Source: Pigmentiphaga sp. NML080357 (GTDB taxonomy: Bacteria > Pseudomonadota > Gammaproteobacteria > Burkholderiales > Burkholderiaceae_B). Taken from it: 64,000 nt of DNA. A program made the position numbers and the translations under genes. The notes beneath the pieces are model-generated. The model had not been told where the DNA came from, made no database searches, and saw nothing but the letters and a program-made list of their open reading frames with translations. The DNA lies in NCBI RefSeq assembly GCF_002188465.1, contig NZ_NINW01000058.1, forward strand, positions 1 to 64,000, given 5' to 3'. Positions 56,639 through 64,000 of this stretch are shown piece by piece. Each line of letters begins with the position of its first letter. Position 1 is the stretch's first letter.

Positions 56639-57365
56639 ATGACCAAGAGCGTCATCTACAGCCCCAAAGTCACCCGCACGAAGGCCCCTGGCCCAGGCTG
56701 GAGCCAACGTGGCCTTGCTCGCCCGTACCGCGCGGGATCTCGAGTCGGTCCGCGGCGAAATCGAGGCTCTCGGCGGCGCTGCGTCGGCGGTGGCCGCCGA
56801 TGTCACTGATTCCGCCGAGGTCGACCGCGCCGTCGCCGCCGTCCAGGAGCGTTTCGGCACCGTTGACATCCTCGTGCATTCGGCCGGCGGCAGCCAGCGC
56901 AAGCCCGTGCTGGAGCTGGCCGACGACGAGTGGAAGCGGCTGGTGGGCGTCAACCTCGACTCCACCTTCTACGTTTGCCGCGCGGCCGGCCGGCTCATGC
57001 ATGCGCAGGGCCGGGGCTCGATCATCAACATCGCCTCCGCGGCCGGATTGCGCGGGCGCCCCAACAATGCCCCTTACAGCGCCGCCAAGGCCGCCATGAT
57101 CAACTTTTCGCGCGCGCTGGCCATGGAATGGGCGCCGCGAGGCATACGGGTGAATACGCTGGCGCCGGGGCGCTTCCTGACGCCGCTGACAGAAACGGAA
57201 ATGAGCGTTCCCGAGAAATACGCCGCGTTCGTCAAGAACGTGCCGCTCGGACGGATCGGCCGACCGGAGGAACTGAAGGAAATCGCCGTCTGGCTGGCCT
57301 CCGACGCGTCGGCCTTCGTCACGGGAGCCACCATCGTGATAGATGGTGGCCAGACGCTGCTCTAG
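56639..57365 (+). pseudogene. Short-chain dehydrogenase with internal deletion and frameshift
   Basis: The ATG at 56639 (GAGG upstream) starts 16 residues (to base 56686) in one frame, after which the SDR sequence continues in the +1 frame from 56688 with LAQAGANVALLARTARDLESV. The piece that carries the Rossmann TGxxxGIG motif is missing between the two. The rest is intact: catalytic serine in SAAGLRG, YSAAKAAMINFS and the C-terminal IVIDGGQTLL. Without the cofactor motif it cannot work as an SDR. It follows the hydroxyacid dehydrogenase gene and probably once acted with it. A GTG at 56709 could give a 218-residue truncated product. Confidence 0.85.
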
Positions 57366-57376
57366 GGCGCCCGCCG

Positions 57377-59809
<2,433 letters not shown>

Positions 59810-59841
59810 GGCTTCTTACCTGTCCCGTTTCGAGTTGTGGC

Positions 59842-60246
59842 CTATCCCAGCTTGAGCAAGGTCAACAGCAGACATCCGTCCACCATCCTGGATTCGCGGA
59901 TCTCGAATGCGCCCGGCGGCAGCGCGATACGCCGCTCGAAGCGGCCGTAGGGAATTTCGATGCGGCGGATGTGGGCCTCGGCCGGCGCGGGCAGCAGGCG
60001 TTCGCCGACCACCGACAGGGTGGCGCCTTCGATCAGGACCTGGACCTGGTCCGGCGACACGCCGGGCAGCGCCACCAATACCGAAAGCGCCCGGCCGGTT
60101 TCGAAAATGTCGATGGGAGGTTCCCAGGTCGGCCCCTGGGGGCTGCCCTGACTCAGGCGGAAGAACTGCCGGTGCAGGTTATCCGCCTGCTCCAGCAGTT
60201 TGACCGCATCGATCCACATGGCGTTGGACGGTTTGCGATGAATCAT
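59842..60246 (-). CDS. Small heat-shock protein (Hsp20)
   Basis: A 134-residue Hsp20 chaperone. The ATG at 60246 follows AAGGA; the longer frame has no support. The alpha-crystallin domain (about residues 47-130) includes WEPPIDIFETGRALSVLVALPGVSPDQVQVLIEGATL and the C-terminal stretch FERRIALPPGAFEI. It prevents aggregation of unfolded proteins. It lies 32 bases before lon on the same strand, so the two are likely co-expressed under stress. Confidence 0.9.
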   Translation of the reverse strand: MIHRKPSNAMWIDAVKLLEQADNLHRQFFRLSQGSPQGPTWEPPIDIFETGRALSVLVALPGVSPDQVQVLIEGATLSVVGERLLPAPAEAHIRRIEIPYGRFERRIALPPGAFEIRESRMVDGCLLLTLLKLG

Positions 60247-60420
60247 GGTCCTTGTCCTTGCACGAGCCTGGCCCGATGGCTCCAAGTTAAGGCGACGGCC
60301 CGCATCTGGCAATAGGGGGCGGAAGGGCCGCGCCCCGCCGCGGCGCCGGAAGGCGCGCCAGGCGTGGCGTGGCGGATTCGTAACAGATGTAGCGGAAAGA
60401 CGGCGACGCCGGAACCGGGC

Positions 60421-61956
60421 TCAGGAGCCCGGGACCTGCGCCGGGGAAGGCGCCGCCTCGTCCCCGCCGCCGATGGCCTTGTAGATTGCGACCAGGCCGA
60501 TCCGAAGCTGGCTGTCGCTTTGCGCCAGCTCCCGCCGCGCCTGCAGCAGCGTACGGCGGGCGTCGAGCTCCGTCAGGAAATCGGTCAGCCCGCCCGCGTA
60601 GCGCGCCTGCGCCAGCTCGTGGGCGTCGCGGCTGGCGCGCAGTTTATCCAGCAAGTCCAGGTTGCGTCGGCGCTCGGCGCTGTAGCCGGTCAAGGCATCG
60701 TCGATTTCCTGCCAGGCCCGGAGCACCGTCTGCTGGTAGGACACCGCCGCCTCCTGCTGCTCCAGTTCCCGCAGGGCCACGGTGGTTCGCCTGCGCCCCT
60801 GGTCGAACAGCGGCAAGGCCAGGCTCGGCCCTACCGACCAGCGCCGGCTGCCCCACTCGCCGAATTTGCCGTCCTTGAACGACTCGTAGCCGAAGCTCGC
60901 TCCCAGGACGATGCGCGGATAGAGATCGGCCGTCGCGATCCCTATGCCGGCCGTCGCCGCATGCAGCCGCGCCTCCGCGGCCTCGATGTCCGGCCGGCGC
61001 CGCGCCACCTGCGAGGGCAGGCCCAGCGCCAGGTCGGGCAAGGCGGCCAGCGCCGCATCCGGCGTATCGGCCAGCATGTCCCGCAGCGCCCCCGGCGTCT
61101 GCCCGATCAACAGTCCGATGCGATTGGCCGCGGCCGCCTCTTGCGCCTGCAGTGGCGGCATGCGTCCGTTCAAATCCGCCAGCAGCGCGTGCTGCCGGGA
61201 CACGTCCAGCTCGTCGATCTGCCCGCCGTCCCGGCGCGCCTGCAGGAGTTCCAAGGCGGCCTTGGCGGCGTCGATGTCTTCCCTCAGCAAGCGCAACTGC
61301 CGCTGGGTGCCGCGCAGCTCGAAATAATTCCGGGCGATTTCGCTCGACACCGCCAGCCGCGCCTGCTCCAGCAACGCTCCCGATGCCGACACATCGGCAT
61401 CGGCCGCTTCGATCGAGCGTGCCACCCGGCCCCAGAGATCGAGCTCCCAGGAAGCGTCGAACCCCGCCTGGTGGAGCGTAAAGGGATCGCTCAGCACCGA
61501 CACCAGTTGCTCGCGGTTATTGGGCGCGATGGCATCGAGCATGCGCGTGCCGGCGCCGTACTCGCTCTGGCGCTGGCGCGACACGCCCGCCGAAGCGTCC
61601 ACCCGCGGCCCGCGCTGCGCGGCCGCCGTCTGCCGCTGCACGCGGCTCTGCGCGAACCGCAGCGCCGCCGTGCGCAAGTCCGGACTCGCCTCGCGCGCCC
61701 GGGCCAGCAGTGCATCGAGCCTCGCATCGCCGAAGGCTTCCCACCATTTCGAGGATGGCGCCGCGGTGAACACGGGATCCCGCAGCGTTTCGGGGCCGCT
61801 GCGCCAACTCGCCCAGTCCGCGGGCGCGGGAGCCTGCGGCGCCGAGAAATCGGGTCCCACGGCTGCGCAGCCACCGAGAACCAGCGACAGCAACGCCGCG
61901 GGCAGGGGCCGCGGGAACGGACCGGCCGCGCGCCGGCGGAGGGGATCGAATGCCAT
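60421..61956 (-). CDS. Outer-membrane efflux lipoprotein (NodT/OprM family)
   Basis: A 511-residue outer-membrane channel subunit of the RND/ABC exporter type. The ATG at 61956 follows GGGAGG; the lipobox is LVLGGC. Two outer-membrane factor repeats (about 70-280 and 290-500) carry WWEAFGDARLDALL and DLWGRVARSIEAADADVSAS. It exports compounds as the outer part of a tripartite pump whose other parts are the two ABC-2 permeases at 61970-64000 and presumably an adaptor beyond the right edge. 13 bases separate it from the permease gene. Confidence 0.92.
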   Translation of the reverse strand: MAFDPLRRRAAGPFPRPLPAALLSLVLGGCAAVGPDFSAPQAPAPADWASWRSGPETLRDPVFTAAPSSKWWEAFGDARLDALLARAREASPDLRTAALRFAQSRVQRQTAAAQRGPRVDASAGVSRQRQSEYGAGTRMLDAIAPNNREQLVSVLSDPFTLHQAGFDASWELDLWGRVARSIEAADADVSASGALLEQARLAVSSEIARNYFELRGTQRQLRLLREDIDAAKAALELLQARRDGGQIDELDVSRQHALLADLNGRMPPLQAQEAAAANRIGLLIGQTPGALRDMLADTPDAALAALPDLALGLPSQVARRRPDIEAAEARLHAATAGIGIATADLYPRIVLGASFGYESFKDGKFGEWGSRRWSVGPSLALPLFDQGRRRTTVALRELEQQEAAVSYQQTVLRAWQEIDDALTGYSAERRRNLDLLDKLRASRDAHELAQARYAGGLTDFLTELDARRTLLQARRELAQSDSQLRIGLVAIYKAIGGGDEAAPSPAQVPGS

Positions 61957-61969
61957 GGTCGCCTCCCGG

Positions 61970-63085
61970 TCAGACCAAACGATGGCGGAACAGCCACGCC
62001 GCCAACGGCAGCGTGATCGTTCCGACAATGAACATCGGCACGAGATTGCGCCAGAGCGAAAGCAATCCCGCGCCTTCCAGGTAGACGCGCTGTACCAGGT
62101 CGATGGCGAAGCGCAGCGGATTCGCCAAGGTGGCAAGCTGCAAGGGCTCGGGCATGTTGCGCACCGGCGTGGCCAGGCCGGACAACAGCATCAGCGGCAT
62201 GATCAGCACGAAGGTATAAAGCATGGCCTGCTGCATGTTGACCGACACGGCGGAGATCGACAGCCCTATTCCCACGCAGGCCGTCGTGAAAATGGCCAGG
62301 CCCGCATACAGCGCCAACAGCGATCCGGCCATGGGGATGCGGAACCAGAACAGCGCGACGCACAGAATGATCGAGGACTGCACGAGCCCGATGAGGACCG
62401 GCGGAATGGCCTTGCCGATCATGATCTCCATGGGCGTATAGGGCGTCACCAGCAGCTGGTCGAACGTGCCCTGCTCGCGCTCGCGCGCGACGGACAGCGC
62501 GGTGAGCATCAGCGTCTGCATCATGCTGAGCGCGGCGATCAAGGCCGGCATGATGTTCCAGCGCGTCTCGAGGTTGGGGTTGTACCAGACGCGGGACACG
62601 GCCGTGACCGGCATCCCGTCGCCGCGCCGCTCGGCGTTGTAGGCGGACACGATCTCGGCGACGTGGGCAGACGCCTGGCCGGCCGTGGTCGAGTTGCGGC
62701 CATCGAGAATGACCTGCAAGGGCGCGGCCTGCCCCTGGGCCAGGCGGGCGTCGAAATCCGCTCCGAACTGCAGGACCACCAGCGCATCGCCGCGGTCCAC
62801 CGCCCGCGCGATGTCCCGAGGCGAGTCGAGCGTGGCGATCCGGTGGAAGACTCCCGTGCCGTCGAGCCGGGCGAGCAGCCTGGCCGATGCCTCGCCCCGG
62901 CTCTGATTGAGCACCGCATACGGCACGTCGGTCAGGTTGTACGTGGCGGCATAACCGAACACCAAGCTCTGCACCAGCGCCGGCACGACGAGTATGGCCC
63001 GGTTGGCGGGATCCTTCAGTATGGCCAGCAATTCCTTGCGGCATAGCTGGAGCAGGCGGCGCCAGAAGTCGATGAAGGCATCCAT
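61970..63085 (-). CDS. ABC-2 type transporter permease (YhhJ/YbhR-like)
   Basis: A 371-residue permease. An N-terminal anchor (about 25-45) is followed by a periplasmic domain and five or six hydrophobic helices in the C-terminal 200 residues, with the ABC-2 signature NPLRFAIDLVQRVYLEG near the end. It pairs with the second permease (63089 on, gap 3 bases) in an exporter like YbhFSR. Substrate unknown. Confidence 0.92.
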   Translation of the reverse strand: MDAFIDFWRRLLQLCRKELLAILKDPANRAILVVPALVQSLVFGYAATYNLTDVPYAVLNQSRGEASARLLARLDGTGVFHRIATLDSPRDIARAVDRGDALVVLQFGADFDARLAQGQAAPLQVILDGRNSTTAGQASAHVAEIVSAYNAERRGDGMPVTAVSRVWYNPNLETRWNIMPALIAALSMMQTLMLTALSVAREREQGTFDQLLVTPYTPMEIMIGKAIPPVLIGLVQSSIILCVALFWFRIPMAGSLLALYAGLAIFTTACVGIGLSISAVSVNMQQAMLYTFVLIMPLMLLSGLATPVRNMPEPLQLATLANPLRFAIDLVQRVYLEGAGLLSLWRNLVPMFIVGTITLPLAAWLFRHRLV

Positions 63086-63088
63086 GCG

Positions 63089-64000
63089 TCAATCCAGTTT
63101 CTTGCGCGTGACAAATCGCGCCACGCCCAGCAGCACGATGGCGTAGCCCGCCAGGATGGCGCAATTCCTGCCGATCAGCGGCCAGTTGTTGCCGGCCAGG
63201 AACAAGGACTTGATCAGCTCCATGAAATAGGTGGCGGGCAGTATCTGGCCGATGACGCGTATGGCCACCGGCACGTTGCGCAGGTCGAACATGAAGCCGG
63301 AGAGCATCAGCGCCGGCAGGAAGCTCGCGATCAGGGCCACCTGGCTGGCCAGGAACTGGTTCTTGGTGATAGAGGAAATCACCAGGCCGATGCCGAGCGC
63401 CACGAGCAGGTAAAGCATGGCGGCGAAGAGCAGAACCGGCAGCGAACCGTACATGGGCACGTGGAACAGAAAGGCCGCGGCGGCCAGGCAGAGCGCCAGC
63501 CCGATCAGTCCCACGCAGAAATAGGGAACGATCTTGGACAGCAGCACTTCCACCGGCCGCACCGGCGTGACGAACAACGCCTCCAGCGTTCCCCTCTCCC
63601 ACTCTCTCGCCATGACGAGCGCGGTCAGGAACGCGCCCACCAGCGTCATGATGAGCACGATCAGCCCGGGCACCAGGTACCAGGTGCTGGTGTTGGCGGC
63701 GTTGAACCACATGCGGTCGACCACCTCGACGCGGCCCGCGGCGGACAGTCCGGCTTCGCCGCGATCGGCCCGCTTCTGGTTCCAGAGGCCCAGCGCACCG
63801 GCGACGTAGCCACGTATCATCGTCGCGCGGCTGGCGTCGGCGCCCTGCAGCAAGACCTGCACCTGCGCATCGCCGGCCGCCAGGCGACGCGAAAAATCGG
63901 CCGGAACCAATACCGCTGCGTCCACGTCCCGATCGCGCATCAAGGCATAGGCCTCATGCGCCGATCCCACCACCCGCGGCGCCAGATAGCCGGGCATCGC
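63089..64000 (-). CDS. ABC-2 type transporter permease, N terminus beyond the window
   Basis: At least 302 residues of a permease related to the previous one, still open at the right edge; the missing N-terminal part would be about 70 residues. The periplasmic domain and C-terminal helices (TALVMAREWERGTLEALFVTPVRP, the conserved ABC-2 block) are visible. An ATG at 63997 is internal and not the real start. The ATPase and membrane-fusion genes expected upstream are outside the window. Confidence 0.9.
   Translation of the reverse strand, partial: AMPGYLAPRVVGSAHEAYALMRDRDVDAAVLVPADFSRRLAAGDAQVQVLLQGADASRATMIRGYVAGALGLWNQKRADRGEAGLSAAGRVEVVDRMWFNAANTSTWYLVPGLIVLIMTLVGAFLTALVMAREWERGTLEALFVTPVRPVEVLLSKIVPYFCVGLIGLALCLAAAAFLFHVPMYGSLPVLLFAAMLYLLVALGIGLVISSITKNQFLASQVALIASFLPALMLSGFMFDLRNVPVAIRVIGQILPATYFMELIKSLFLAGNNWPLIGRNCAILAGYAIVLLGVARFVTRKKLD

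Overview
The window is high-GC DNA (roughly two thirds G+C by eye) from a betaproteobacterium. It looks like Alcaligenaceae, close to Bordetella or Achromobacter. The case rests on two orphan periplasmic receptors of the Bug/TctC type, DUF4148 and SYLF small exported proteins, a NadQ/NrtR-like regulator beside nadC, the block trxB / ftsK-lolA-rarA-serS, and a compact Tad pilus locus. The assignment is inference from gene content; no marker gene such as 16S rRNA lies in the window. I counted about 55 intact protein genes, one tRNA and three clear pseudogenes (flavin reductase, integrase, short-chain dehydrogenase).

Layout, left to right. 1-344: no gene, but two minus-strand promoters, the outer one looking like an rRNA promoter firing off the left edge. 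345-2359: nadC and its likely regulator nadQ, with paired palindromes between them. 2672-6361: a small membrane protein, then a TetR / acyl-CoA dehydrogenase / 3-hydroxyacyl-CoA dehydrogenase operon with a perfect palindromic operator. 6436-9053: a riboflavin synthase-like gene, a membrane GGDEF diguanylate cyclase and a DUF4148 protein. 9138-14670: an IclR regulator divergent from a broken flavin reductase, a luciferase-like monooxygenase, an alpha/beta hydrolase and a Bug receptor, then an MFS transporter. 14992-20120: a second Bug receptor and a gentisate operon (3-hydroxybenzoate 6-hydroxylase, gentisate 1,2-dioxygenase, FAH-family hydrolase) with a divergent LysR. 20237-22462: a hemerythrin-like protein, two unknowns and the tail of a phage-type integrase abutting tRNA-Ser(CGA), which looks like a worn-down island.

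22552-33813 is core genome: DUF1328, serS, rarA, lolA, ftsK, trxB, an Smr protein and the sulfate transporter genes sbp-cysT-cysW, without cysA. 33857-39796 holds a PII signal protein, glutamine-dependent NAD synthetase, an acyltransferase-like protein, a LytTR regulator with a degenerate receiver domain, and argH. 39793-49388 is a minus-strand Tad (tight adherence) pilus operon built from tightly overlapping genes. It has an FHA domain fused to the TadA ATPase and no visible prepilin peptidase, TadZ or TadD.

49559-57365 mixes accessory genes: SYLF lipoprotein, esterase-like hydrolase, OmpA lipoprotein, GNAT acetyltransferase, DUF72, 3-methyladenine glycosylase, and a LysR with an FMN-dependent hydroxyacid dehydrogenase and a broken short-chain dehydrogenase. 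57377-60246 is a Lon protease with a small heat-shock protein. 60421-64000 is an outer-membrane efflux lipoprotein and two ABC-2 permeases, the last running off the right edge.

Working together: NadC and NadE are two steps of NAD synthesis, and NadE lies beside a PII nitrogen sensor. The IclR and LysR clusters are peripheral catabolic modules with their own uptake proteins. The Tad genes encode an adhesive pilus, and the right-edge genes are a drug or metabolite exporter.
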